64,000 bases of DNA from Nocardiopsis metallicus (GTDB lineage Bacteria; Actinomycetota; Actinomycetes; Streptosporangiales; Streptosporangiaceae). The notes beneath the pieces are model-generated. The model was not told the origin of the DNA, ran no database searches, and worked only from the letters and a program-made list of their open reading frames with translations. Position 1 is the stretch's first letter, and every line of letters starts with the position of its first letter. The stretch covers positions 372,001-436,000 of the forward strand of contig NZ_JACHDO010000001.1 in the NCBI RefSeq assembly GCF_014201115.1. Direction: 5' to 3'. The translations under genes and the position numbers were made by a program. Positions 37,937 through 46,439 of the stretch are shown piece by piece.

Positions 37937-39211
37937 CTAGCGAACGTCGGTCTGTTGGGCGGCGCCGCTCTTCAGCAGCGCCTCGATCCGGTCCGGGGCC
38001 AGTCCCAGTTCGGCCAGGATCTGCGCCGAGTGCTGGCCGAGCAGCGGCGGCGCGGTCATCGGGGTGGGTGTGCCCTCCATCCGGAACCCCGCCCGCACCT
38101 GCTCCAGCGGACCGGCTGTGGGGTGCTCAACCGTGCGCAGGACGTCGTCGCCCCTGGCGTCCGCGGTGCGTAGCGCGTCCAGCACACCCCGGACCCGGCC
38201 GGCCGGGACCCCGGCCTCGACCAGGACCGTCATCCAGTGCTCTGCTGGTCGTTCCTGAAGGGTCCTGGAGAGTTCCGAGACCAGTTCCCCGCGGTGCGCC
38301 ACGCGTTGCGGGTTGGTGGCGTACCGGGGGTCGGCGCCGAGGTCGGGGCGGTCGATCGCCGCGCACAGCCGCTGGTACAGGGCGTCGTTTCCGGCCGCGA
38401 TGACTACTTCCGCGTCCTTGGTCGGGAACGCCTGGTACGGGACGATGGTGGTGTGCGCGTTGCCCACGCGGGCCGGTTCGGACCCGGTGACCAATGCTTG
38501 TTGGGTGAGGTTGACCAGGCTGGACAGGGTGGAGTTGATCAGCGAGACGCTGATGTTCTCGCCCCGCCCGGTCACCCGGGCCCGCATCAGCGCGCCCAGG
38601 ATGCCCACGGCCGCGTTCAGACCGGTGAGGACGTCCGTGAGCGCCACCCCCACCTTGCTGGCCGGGCCGTCCGCGGGACCGGTCGTGGCCATCAGCCCGC
38701 TCTCGGCCTGCACGACGATGTCGAACCCCGGCCGCGTGCTGGGCTCGTGCTCGGGGCCGAACCCGCTCACCGAGCAGTACACGACCGCCGGGTTGCGCTT
38801 GCTGATCTCCTCGTAGCCCAGCCCGAGCCGGTCGATCACCCCCGGCCGGAAGTTCTGGATCACCACGTCCGAGGTGGCGCACAGGTCCTGGACCGCGGCC
38901 AGCCCTTCCGGATCCTTGAGGTCCACGGCCAGGCTGCGCTTGTTCCGGTTGACGGACAGGAAGTAGGCGGCCTCGCCGGGGGAGTGCTCCGCCCGGTGCT
39001 CCTCGGTCGGCTCCGCGTAGGGCGGTCCCCAGGAGCGGGTGTCGTCGCCGCGACCGGGCTGCTCCACCTTCACGACCTCGGCGCCCATGTCCGCGAGCAG
39101 CATGGTGGCGTAGGGGCCCGCGAGCACCCGGGACAGGTCGGCCACCCGCACCCCCGCGAGGGGCAGCGGGGCACCTGTCTCGGGTCCGGGTTCGGGGCTG
39201 GTCTGACTCAT
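37937..39211 (-). CDS. CaiB/BaiF type III CoA-transferase
   Basis: 424 residues. LAGVRVADLSRVLAGPYATMLLADMGAEVVKVE and NRNKRSLAVDLKDPEG are family hallmarks. The active-site Asp is in RPGFDIVVQAESG. Next to gcdH it may work like succinyl-CoA:glutarate CoA-transferase; this is inferred from context. It lies 40 bp upstream of gcdH and 7 bp downstream of the DUF3870 gene, so an operon is likely. Confidence 0.9.
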   Translation of the reverse strand: MSQTSPEPGPETGAPLPLAGVRVADLSRVLAGPYATMLLADMGAEVVKVEQPGRGDDTRSWGPPYAEPTEEHRAEHSPGEAAYFLSVNRNKRSLAVDLKDPEGLAAVQDLCATSDVVIQNFRPGVIDRLGLGYEEISKRNPAVVYCSVSGFGPEHEPSTRPGFDIVVQAESGLMATTGPADGPASKVGVALTDVLTGLNAAVGILGALMRARVTGRGENISVSLINSTLSSLVNLTQQALVTGSEPARVGNAHTTIVPYQAFPTKDAEVVIAAGNDALYQRLCAAIDRPDLGADPRYATNPQRVAHRGELVSELSRTLQERPAEHWMTVLVEAGVPAGRVRGVLDALRTADARGDDVLRTVEHPTAGPLEQVRAGFRMEGTPTPMTAPPLLGQHSAQILAELGLAPDRIEALLKSGAAQQTDVR

Positions 39212-39218
39212 GCGCGGG

Positions 39219-39611
39219 TCACTCCTTGCCGTCGGGGTTCGCGGAGCCGTCGGGCAGCTGATCGCCGTCCCGCAGCTGGTAGTAGGTCTCCAGGCAGCGG
39301 CGCAGCGCCGTCGTGAGGGCGGCCCCGGACTGACCCGCGTAACGCGTCTGGACCCGATGGACGATCTCCGCGATGTCCTCGGTCACCGAGGCGCCCTCGA
39401 CCAGCGCGCGGAAGAAGTCCTTGGCCAGGTCGGTCAGGAGAGTGGTGTCCGCGGCCACGATCCGGCCGTCCGCGGAGTCCACCGCGAGCACGACACCGAG
39501 CCGCTGGTACTGGGAATGGCTCGCCACCGAGTCGGGGAGTCGGGCGTAGCCGGAGATGAGCACAACCCTGGGGTTGCGGAAAAGCTGCTGAACACGGTCA
39601 TCGCCGTACAA
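39219..39611 (-). CDS. DUF3870-family protein
   Basis: 130 residues from TTG 39611 (AGAGGTG 6 nt upstream); a GTG at 39620 is possible but sits on the ribosome-binding site. Contains VVLISGYARLPDSVASH and VDSADGRIVAADTTLLTDLAKDF, matching DUF3870 proteins, which often accompany CoA-transferase and acyl-CoA genes. Function unknown. First gene of the DUF3870, CoA-transferase, gcdH (and perhaps reductase) operon. Confidence 0.75.
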   Translation of the reverse strand: MYGDDRVQQLFRNPRVVLISGYARLPDSVASHSQYQRLGVVLAVDSADGRIVAADTTLLTDLAKDFFRALVEGASVTEDIAEIVHRVQTRYAGQSGAALTTALRRCLETYYQLRDGDQLPDGSANPDGKE

Positions 39612-39825
39612 GGAAGGCACCTCTTGTCTGCGGGCATGCGAAAACTCCGACGCACTGGAGTCTCGCGCCTGAAGGGCGGCCGGGGGAAACCGGACACCCG
39701 CGACGTGAGGGCAGTTCGGGATCAGTATGACCCAGCCAGGTCCGCCGCTGTCAAGAGGGGCGGTGTTCCAGGCCACAGGAAGACACGGATGCGACCCGCG
39801 CGCACCTTGTGTTACATTTCGGCAC

Positions 39826-39909
39826 AGGTCACGAGTACCAGCGACAAGCCCCGGCTAGCTGGTCGGCAACCCTCCTTCCGCGGTGGGGTGCCCCGGGTGA
39901 GGACCAGGT
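39826..39909 (+). ncRNA. SAM riboswitch (SAM-IV or SAM-I/IV class)
   Basis: Conserved core words occur in order: AGGTCACGAG, CAGCGACAAGCCCCGGCT, TGGTCGGCAACCCTCC, CCGCGGTGGGGTGCCCCGG and GGACCAGG, with GGTC/GACC closing P1. This is the actinobacterial SAM-IV-type aptamer. TACATT at 39813-39818 is a plausible -10 placing the RNA start at the aptamer. A further hairpin (GTGGGTC/GACCCAC) lies next to the RBS of the downstream aminotransferase-fold gene, fitting translational control. Confidence 0.85.
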
Positions 39910-40005
39910 CCCGACACGACCGTGTCAGACAAGCGCGGACCCCTGAGGAGACGCCGTCATCCGGCGTACCCCGGTGGGTCCCACGACCCACAGAAGAGGT
40001 GCCCC

Positions 40006-41394
40006 ATGACCACTGTCATCCCGTTCGACTCCACCCGCTCCAGCCGCTCCGCCGCGCGGATCGCGGCCCGCGAGGCCGACACCGCGAACCCCTGCGCGAT
40101 CGTCACCGCCGACAGCGGGGTCCCCCTGGTCACCGGCGAGTACGTGGACTACGCCAACTTCGACTACGCCGCCAGCGCGCCCTGCCTGACCAGCGTCGCC
40201 GACGCACTCTCCGCCGCCCTGCCGTACTACGCCAGCGTGCACCGCGGCGCCGGACACCACTCGCAGGTCAGCACCGACGCCTACGAGCGCGCCCGGCGCA
40301 GCCTCGCCCGCTTCCTGGGCGTGCGCGCCGAGGCCGACGAGTCCGGCTCCGCCGACGCCGTCGTGTTCGTCCGCGGCACCACCGACGCCGTCAACCTGCT
40401 GGCCCGTGCCGTCCCCGAGGGCTGCACCGTGGTGGTCTTCGAGTCCGAGCACCACGCCAGCCTGCTCCCGTGGGAGCACCCCGCCTCCCGAGCCGGCGAG
40501 GTGGTGCGGCTGCCGCTGCCCGAGACCCCCGAAGCCGCCGTGTCCGCCGCCCGCGCCGCGCTCGCCGAGGCCCCCGAAGGCCCCAGGCTGCTGTGCGTGA
40601 CCGCGGCCTCCAACGTCACCGGTGAGATCTGGCCGGTGGAGGAGCTGGTCGAGGCCGCCCACGCCGAGGGCGCCCGCGTGCTCGTGGACGCCGCCCAGTA
40701 CGTTCCGCACCTGCCGTTCAGCCTCGCCGAGACCGGCGCGGACTACGTGGCGCTGTCCGGCCACAAGCTCTACGCGCCCTTCGGATCGGGTGTGCTGGCC
40801 GGTCGCTCCGACTGGCTGAGCGCCGCCACCCCCTACCTGGCCGGTGGCGGAGCGACCCAGAGGGTGACCGAGCACGACGTCGTCTGGAACGACCTGCCCG
40901 CCCGCCACGAGGCCGGAAGCCCCAACGTGCTCGGCGCCGTGGCGCTGGCGGCGGCCTGCGACACCTTCAACACCCAGACGTTGTTCCTACAGCACATCCG
41001 CGAGGCGGCGCTGCTGGAGCGCCTGCGCGCCGGGCTCACCGAGATCGACGGTGTGCACGAGCTGACGCTGTGGGGCGCCGAGCACGCCCGCGTCGGGATC
41101 GTGTCGTTCGTGGTCGACGGCCTGCCCGCGGACCTGCTGGCCGCCGCGCTCTCCGCGGAGTACGGCATCGGGGTCCGGGACGGCCTGTTCTGCGCCCACC
41201 CGCTCACCCGGCACCTGCTCCCCGAGGGACACACCCAGGCGGTGCGGGCGAGCCTGGGCGTGGGGACCACCGAGGAGCACGTGGACCGGCTGGTGGGCGC
41301 TGTCGCGGACCTCGTGGCCCGCGGACCGCGTTGGGAGTACGCCGACTACGACGGCCGCCTGGCCCCGGTGCCGGACCCGCGCAACGTCCTCTGA
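40006..41394 (+). CDS. PLP-dependent class V aminotransferase / cysteine desulfurase-like enzyme
   Basis: 462 residues. YANFDYAASAPCL near the start, HRGAGHHSQVSTDAYERAR, VFVRGTTDAVN, ESEHHASLLPW, AQYVPHLPF and the PLP-lysine motif LSGHKLYAPFGSGVL are the cysteine desulfurase/Csd order. The C-terminal domain is complete. The SAM riboswitch in its leader implies a role in cysteine/methionine sulfur metabolism. AAGAGGTG precedes the ATG. No partner sulfur acceptor is visible nearby. Confidence 0.9.
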   Translation: MTTVIPFDSTRSSRSAARIAAREADTANPCAIVTADSGVPLVTGEYVDYANFDYAASAPCLTSVADALSAALPYYASVHRGAGHHSQVSTDAYERARRSLARFLGVRAEADESGSADAVVFVRGTTDAVNLLARAVPEGCTVVVFESEHHASLLPWEHPASRAGEVVRLPLPETPEAAVSAARAALAEAPEGPRLLCVTAASNVTGEIWPVEELVEAAHAEGARVLVDAAQYVPHLPFSLAETGADYVALSGHKLYAPFGSGVLAGRSDWLSAATPYLAGGGATQRVTEHDVVWNDLPARHEAGSPNVLGAVALAAACDTFNTQTLFLQHIREAALLERLRAGLTEIDGVHELTLWGAEHARVGIVSFVVDGLPADLLAAALSAEYGIGVRDGLFCAHPLTRHLLPEGHTQAVRASLGVGTTEEHVDRLVGAVADLVARGPRWEYADYDGRLAPVPDPRNVL

Positions 41395-41596
41395 TCGGCT
41401 CTTTCAGCCGCGCTGGGTTCGGACGGTTCGGACAGAGCGGGGGGAACCGGGGGCGGGGCCAGGGTGTTCGGGTCTGGGGGCTCGGGACCTCATGCTCACA
41501 AGAGCTTCCGACGCACGGACCTACATAAGGGGCAATAGGGCACATTTCACTCGGCTGTGTGCGGGGCATCACTTTCGCAAGCGGTACTATCAGGCC

Positions 41597-42415
41597 GTGA
41601 CGGCAAGGCGCACCGTCGTCGGACCCGACCGGTCCGCCCCGACGAAGCGCCCTGCCTCCCGCGAGCGAACCGGCTGGGGGAGCGTGATCGTGACGGACGT
41701 CCGAGGACCCAAGGCAGGTCCCCTCACGGCCGTGTTCCGAGAACCCGAACCCCTGCGCGTGCCCGGGCAGCAGTCCCGGGTGGTCAGCCTCGGTAACCGC
41801 ACCAGCGCCTGTGCGCCGCCCGACCCCGTCGAAGCCGAGCGGGTCCGCCTGCATCAGGCCTTCCTCGGCCGGGCCGTCGACTACCTGTGCGCCGACGCCG
41901 GGATACGCCAGTTCGTGGACTGGGGCTGTCCGGTGCCCGGCACCGCCGAGCTGATCAGACGGGCCCACAGCGACGCCACGGTGGTGCGCGTCGCCCCGAC
42001 CGGTACGGCCGGGGTCCTAGCCGCCGCCGCGGACAACGTGGCCGTCCTGTCCGGGGACGGCTCCGGACCCGGGGCGGCCTCCCCGCTCCGTCGCCTCCAC
42101 ACCAGCGGGCTCGTCGATTTCGACGAGCCCGTCGCCGTACTGATGACCCGCCCCTTCGGTGAACAGGACCCGCCCGCAGGGCTGGACGCCCTCCACTCGG
42201 TGATGCGCGGCGGCGGCTACCTCGCGCTCACCTCCACCGCGCCCCGCGCGGTGGCCGAGGCGGCCTTCTCTCCCTTCCTCCCCGTCGAACCGGGGGTAGC
42301 CGACCTCACCTGGTGGCCCTACCCCGACGAGGACGTGTCCGCCCCGGGATGTGGAACCCTGGCCGGACTGGGTCGTGTGCCCAGGAGAGGAAGGGGAGTG
42401 AGTCGATGGCGGTGA
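41597..42415 (+). CDS. Methyltransferase-like protein (DUF574/S-adenosyl methyltransferase relative)
   Basis: 272 residues. LHQAFLGRAVDYLCADAGIRQFVDWGCPVPG resembles the SAM-binding start of actinobacterial DUF574 methyltransferases (AGIRQFLDIGTG). The glycine-rich motif is changed to WGCPVPG and the family's N-terminal part is missing, so SAM binding is uncertain. The GTG at 41597 lies 6 nt after TACTAT, suggesting a leaderless transcript. A GTG at 41690 with GGGGGAG is the alternative start. Overlaps the DinB-like gene by 10 bp. Confidence 0.6.
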   Translation: MTARRTVVGPDRSAPTKRPASRERTGWGSVIVTDVRGPKAGPLTAVFREPEPLRVPGQQSRVVSLGNRTSACAPPDPVEAERVRLHQAFLGRAVDYLCADAGIRQFVDWGCPVPGTAELIRRAHSDATVVRVAPTGTAGVLAAAADNVAVLSGDGSGPGAASPLRRLHTSGLVDFDEPVAVLMTRPFGEQDPPAGLDALHSVMRGGGYLALTSTAPRAVAEAAFSPFLPVEPGVADLTWWPYPDEDVSAPGCGTLAGLGRVPRRGRGVSRWR

Positions 42416-42993
42416 ACTGGAACGGCGAGATCCAGGCGCAGATGCGGTTCTACTGGGACTTCTCGCTGTGGCCCCGGCTGGAGGGACTCACCGACGCCGA
42501 GTTCTACTGGGAGCCGGTCCCGAACTGCTGGACCGTCCGCCGACTGCCGGACGGCCGCCACGCGCCCGACGGCGCCTATCCCGAACCCGACCCGCCGCCG
42601 GTCACCACCATCGCGTGGCGCATGGGCCACCTCGTGGTGGACGTACTGGAGAGCCGGATCAACTGGCACTTCGGCGACCGCACCGCCAACCGCGACGCCA
42701 TCGACTGGCCCAGCACCGCCGCCGAGGCCCGGCAGCGCCTGCGCAACGCCTACCTCACCTGGTCCGAGCACCTCCAGGAACTCGACGACGAAGCCCTGGC
42801 CGTCCCGGTGGGCGGCGCCGAGGCACCGCAGTGGGCGGACTTCCCGCTGGTGGCGCTGATCCTGCACCTGAACCGCGAGTTCATCCACCACGGCGCCGAG
42901 ATCGCCCTCCTCCGCGACCTCTACCGCGCCCGCCCCCAGGACCAGGACCAAGGCCAGGGCACAGCGGGCGAGTCCGGTTGGGCCCCCTCCTGA
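42406..42993 (+). CDS. DinB-like (DinB/MST four-helix) protein
   Basis: 195 residues. A helical-bundle protein with the metal-ligand pattern of DinB/mycothiol-dependent families: WRMGHLVVDVLESRINWHFG in the middle and HLNREFIHHGAEIALLRDLY near the end. Such proteins bind Ni/Zn and may act as thiol transferases. The ATG at 42406 overlaps the previous gene, so coupling is likely. Its stop is followed at 4 nt by a hairpin repeat. Confidence 0.82.
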   Translation: MAVNWNGEIQAQMRFYWDFSLWPRLEGLTDAEFYWEPVPNCWTVRRLPDGRHAPDGAYPEPDPPPVTTIAWRMGHLVVDVLESRINWHFGDRTANRDAIDWPSTAAEARQRLRNAYLTWSEHLQELDDEALAVPVGGAEAPQWADFPLVALILHLNREFIHHGAEIALLRDLYRARPQDQDQGQGTAGESGWAPS

Positions 42994-42997
42994 AGAT

Positions 42998-43051
42998 GAT
43001 CTTGCTACCAGGAGCGAAATCGGCGCCGAACTTGCTCCTGGTAGCAAGATC
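42998..43051. repeat. Intergenic hairpin repeat, copy 2
   Basis: Perfect 18-bp inverted repeat, arms GATCTTGCTACCAGGAGC (42998-43015) and its complement (43034-43051), 18-nt loop containing ATCGGCGCC. Same element as 761-827. It separates the convergent DinB-like and priA genes and could terminate both. Confidence 0.8.
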
Positions 43052-43110
43052 CTCAGGGAAGAGGGCGCGGAGGCAACGGGCACCCTCGGGTACGGAGTCG
43101 GGGCGCCGGG

Positions 43111-45318
43111 CTAGAGCACGTGCAGCGGGTCCACCCGGACCTGGGCGAGATGCTCGTCGCGGCGGGCGCTGCGGGCCGAAGCCGCGGTCTTCAGCGCCCG
43201 GGTGAGCTCGCCGACCGCCCCGCGCGGCACCCGCAGCAGGGCGCGCTCGGTCTGGTTGGTGCCGCTCTCGGTACGCTCCGAACCCACCGGCACCGGGCCG
43301 AGCAGCTCCGCTCGCTCGGGGAGTTCGATCTGGTCCAGCAGCTCGCGCAGGTGCTCGGGGGCGCCGGTGATCGAGGCCATCGACACCGCCGGTGGAAACC
43401 CGAGCTCGCGGCGCTCGGCCAGCTCCCGCTCGGCGAAGCCGCCCGGATCCCACCGCACCAGCGACTGCACCACCGGCAGCGAGGCGTCCGCGGACACCAC
43501 CACCGCGCCGCCCGGCCGCACCAGCGCGGACGCGTTCAGCCAGCGACGCAGGGTCTCCTCCGAGGCGCGCAGGTCGGCGCGGTTGAGCAGAGCCCACCCG
43601 TCCAGCAGGACCGCCGCGGCGAACCCGCCACCGGCGACCACCGGTTCGGCGCCGGGCGTGGCCACCACCAGCGACGGTTTGTCCGCGACCTCGGAGAGCA
43701 CCTCCTCGCGCCCCGACGTGCGCACGGTCAGCGACGGGAAGGCCCGGCCCAGTTCCTCGGCGGTGCGGCGGGCGCCCACCACCACCGCGCGCATCCGGCT
43801 CACCCCGCACTCGGGGCAGGCCCACTGGCCGGCCACCCGGCCGCACCAGCCGCACGAGGGCATGGCGTGGGAGCCGCGCACGGCCAGCGGCCCGTGGCAG
43901 GCGTCGCAGCGCGCCGGTTCGCGGCAGCCCGCGCAGGCCAGCGTGTTCAGGTAGCCCCGGCGCGGCACCTGGAACAGCACCGGGCCGCTCCTGGCGCCCT
44001 CACGGGCCGCGCGCAGCGCCAGGCTCGGGATCCGCGCGGACCGGGCCGCGCCGTCCCGGGCGAGTTCGCGGTCGTCACCGGCGGGCTGGATCTGCGGGGC
44101 CCGGCTGCGCAGCGTGGCCCGGTCGGCGACCAGAGGGCGGGCCCACCCGGACTCCACCAGCAGCTGGGCGTCGGTGGTGCGGATGTGGCCGCCGATCAGC
44201 GCCGCCGCGTCGGCCTTGTGCGCTCGCATCGCCAGCACCGTGCGCGCGTGCGGGTAGGGGGCGTGCGGGTCCACGTGCACGTCGTCGCCGTCGTCCCACA
44301 GGGCCACCAGCCCCAGGTCGCGCACGGGCGCGAAGACCGCGGCCCGGGTACCGACCACCACCTGGACCTGCCCGCGCAGCACCGACAGCCAGCTCCGGTA
44401 GCGCTTGGCCGGACCCAGGTCTGCGGTGAGCGCCACGTGGCGGCCCTCGCCCAGGCGGCGGGTGAGCGCGGCGTCCACCGCGGCCACGTCGCGCCCGTCC
44501 GGCAGCACCAGCACGGTGCCGCGCCCCGCGCCCAGGGTGGCCTCGGCGGCCACGGCGAGGGCGTCGGTCCACTCCGTGCCGGGCAGGGCGTTCCACACCG
44601 CGCGGGCCGGTACCCCGCCGCGCAGCGCCTCGATGAAGTCGGGGCCCTCGGGGTAGGCGTCCCAGGGGCCGGGGTCCACCTCCAGCACCGCCGCCTCCAC
44701 GGTGTCCTGCACCGGGGCGTCGTCGTCGGGAGAGGGCGCCACCTCGGGGTGCTCGGGGGCCTCGGGCGGGTCCTCGTCGGCGGGTTCCACCCCTTCGACG
44801 TCTTCGGCCCGGGCCTGCTCCTCGCGTACGGTCTCCTTCTCCACCCGCGCGTGCCGGGGCGGCACCGCCAGCCGCAGGACGTCGCTCAGGGTGCCCGCGT
44901 AGCGGTCGGCCACCGCCCTGGACAGCGCCAGGATCTCGGGCGTGAGCACGGGTTCGGGGGAGACCACCGTCTCCAGGTAGGCCAGCCGCCCGGCGAACTC
45001 CGAGCTGTCCACCCGCTCAGCGAGGAAACCCGCCAGCAGACGGCCGTTGAAGCGCACCTTCACCCGGCAGCCGGGCACGGCGGCCTCGTCCATGTCGGCC
45101 GGGACCCGGTAGTCGAAGTAGCGGTCCAGGTGCGGCAGCGGGGTGTCCACGATGACACGCGCGACGGGGAGCCGGTCGGCGGGCCTGCGCTTGGCCGGTC
45201 GACGGCTCCTCGCGGTCTTCTTCGCGGTGTCGGCCCTCTCCTTCGCCGTTTCCTTCTTCTGCTCCTGCCGAGGCAGGTCGAAGAGGACCTCGTCGGGCGG
45301 GCCGGGCTGCGCTGTCAT
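43111..45318 (-). CDS. priA: Primosomal protein N' (PriA), probably helicase-inactive
   Basis: About 735 residues from ATG 45318. The N-terminal DNA-binding domain (VARVIVDTPLPHLDRYFDYR) and the zinc module (CAGCREPARCDAC, then CGWCGRVAGQWACPEC) are present. Walker A is missing (LPGTEWTDAL where GVTGSGKTEVY is expected) and the DEEH box reads WDDGDD, as is known for actinobacterial PriA. It probably acts as a replication-restart loader without ATP-driven unwinding. A Glu/Asp-rich insertion precedes the motor-like part. Divergent from fmt. Confidence 0.9.
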   Translation of the reverse strand: MTAQPGPPDEVLFDLPRQEQKKETAKERADTAKKTARSRRPAKRRPADRLPVARVIVDTPLPHLDRYFDYRVPADMDEAAVPGCRVKVRFNGRLLAGFLAERVDSSEFAGRLAYLETVVSPEPVLTPEILALSRAVADRYAGTLSDVLRLAVPPRHARVEKETVREEQARAEDVEGVEPADEDPPEAPEHPEVAPSPDDDAPVQDTVEAAVLEVDPGPWDAYPEGPDFIEALRGGVPARAVWNALPGTEWTDALAVAAEATLGAGRGTVLVLPDGRDVAAVDAALTRRLGEGRHVALTADLGPAKRYRSWLSVLRGQVQVVVGTRAAVFAPVRDLGLVALWDDGDDVHVDPHAPYPHARTVLAMRAHKADAAALIGGHIRTTDAQLLVESGWARPLVADRATLRSRAPQIQPAGDDRELARDGAARSARIPSLALRAAREGARSGPVLFQVPRRGYLNTLACAGCREPARCDACHGPLAVRGSHAMPSCGWCGRVAGQWACPECGVSRMRAVVVGARRTAEELGRAFPSLTVRTSGREEVLSEVADKPSLVVATPGAEPVVAGGGFAAAVLLDGWALLNRADLRASEETLRRWLNASALVRPGGAVVVSADASLPVVQSLVRWDPGGFAERELAERRELGFPPAVSMASITGAPEHLRELLDQIELPERAELLGPVPVGSERTESGTNQTERALLRVPRGAVGELTRALKTAASARSARRDEHLAQVRVDPLHVL

Positions 45319-45427
45319 CTTCTCTGGTTTATCAGAAGGCACCGACAACACCGCTCTTCCCGGCGGGGAGCCCCTGCCGGGACTGGTAGAACAGTGATCC
45401 GTAGGCGCAGCGGATGGGGGACCCGAA

Positions 45428-46363
45428 ATGAAGCTTGTCTTTGCCGGAACACCAGAGGTGGCGGTGCCCTCGCTTCGGGCACTGATCGACTCCGAGCACG
45501 AGGTCGCGGCGGTGGTCACCCGGCCCGACGCGCGCTCCGGGCGCGGCCGCAAGGTCTCCGCCAGCCCGGTCGGCGAACTCGCCGAGAGCCAGGGCATCGA
45601 GGTCCTCAAGCCCGCCAAGGCCGGTGACCCCGAGTTCCTGGCGCGCCTCGCCGAGATCGCCCCCGACTGCTGCCCGGTGGTCGCCTACGGTGCCCTGCTG
45701 CCCCAGTCCGCGCTGGACATCCCCAAGCACGGCTGGGTCAACCTGCACTTCTCACTGCTGCCCGCCTGGCGCGGCGCCGCCCCGGTCCAGCACTCCGTCC
45801 TGCACGGCGACGACGTCACCGGCGCCACCACCTTCCGCATCGTCAAGGAACTCGACGCCGGTCCCGTCTACGGCACCCTCGCCGAGACCGTCCGCCCCAC
45901 CGACACCAGCGGTGAACTCCTCGAACGCCTCTCGGTGTCCGGGGCGGGCCTCCTGGTCCGCACCGTCGACGGCATCGCCTCCGGGGAGCTCAGCCCGGTT
46001 CCGCAGCCGGACGCGGACGTCTCCTACGCTGGCAAGCTCACCACCCTGGACGCCGAACTCGACTTCACCGCGCCCGCCCAGCGCGTGGACCGGGTGGCCC
46101 GAGCCTGCACGCCCGCCCCCGGCGCCTGGACCACCTTCCGCGGCATGCGCCTGAAGGTCGGCCCGGTCCGCCCGGTCACCGACGCCGACCGGCCCGAGCT
46201 CGAACCCGGTGAGCTGCACGTGGACAAGAAGCGCGTCATCGTCGGCACCAGCACCCACCCCGTCGAACTCGGCGAGGTTCAGCCGCAGGGCAAGAAGGCC
46301 ATGGCCGCCGTGGACTGGGCGCGTGGCGTGCGTCCCACCGAAGTTGACCGACTGGGCCGCTGA
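45428..46363 (+). CDS. fmt: Methionyl-tRNA formyltransferase
   Basis: 311 residues. [16 protein letters not shown] at the start, [10 protein letters not shown], the formyl-folate site [21 protein letters not shown] with the catalytic Asn/His, and a C-terminal OB-type domain ([14 protein letters not shown]). It formylates initiator Met-tRNA using 10-formyl-THF. fmt-rsmB-rpe is the conserved order. Confidence 0.95.
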   Translation: MKLVFAGTPEVAVPSLRALIDSEHEVAAVVTRPDARSGRGRKVSASPVGELAESQGIEVLKPAKAGDPEFLARLAEIAPDCCPVVAYGALLPQSALDIPKHGWVNLHFSLLPAWRGAAPVQHSVLHGDDVTGATTFRIVKELDAGPVYGTLAETVRPTDTSGELLERLSVSGAGLLVRTVDGIASGELSPVPQPDADVSYAGKLTTLDAELDFTAPAQRVDRVARACTPAPGAWTTFRGMRLKVGPVRPVTDADRPELEPGELHVDKKRVIVGTSTHPVELGEVQPQGKKAMAAVDWARGVRPTEVDRLGR

Positions 46364-46439
46364 GCTGCCGTACTCTCGGTTCTGGCGTGCGTGAGCGCGC
46401 GCCAGAACCCGTCCCCGGCTTGTTGAGGCAGAGCACACG

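Noticed and set aside
43120..45627. 835-codon plus frame opposite priA
   Set aside because: Shadow of priA; Gly/Arg/His/Gln-rich with no family features.
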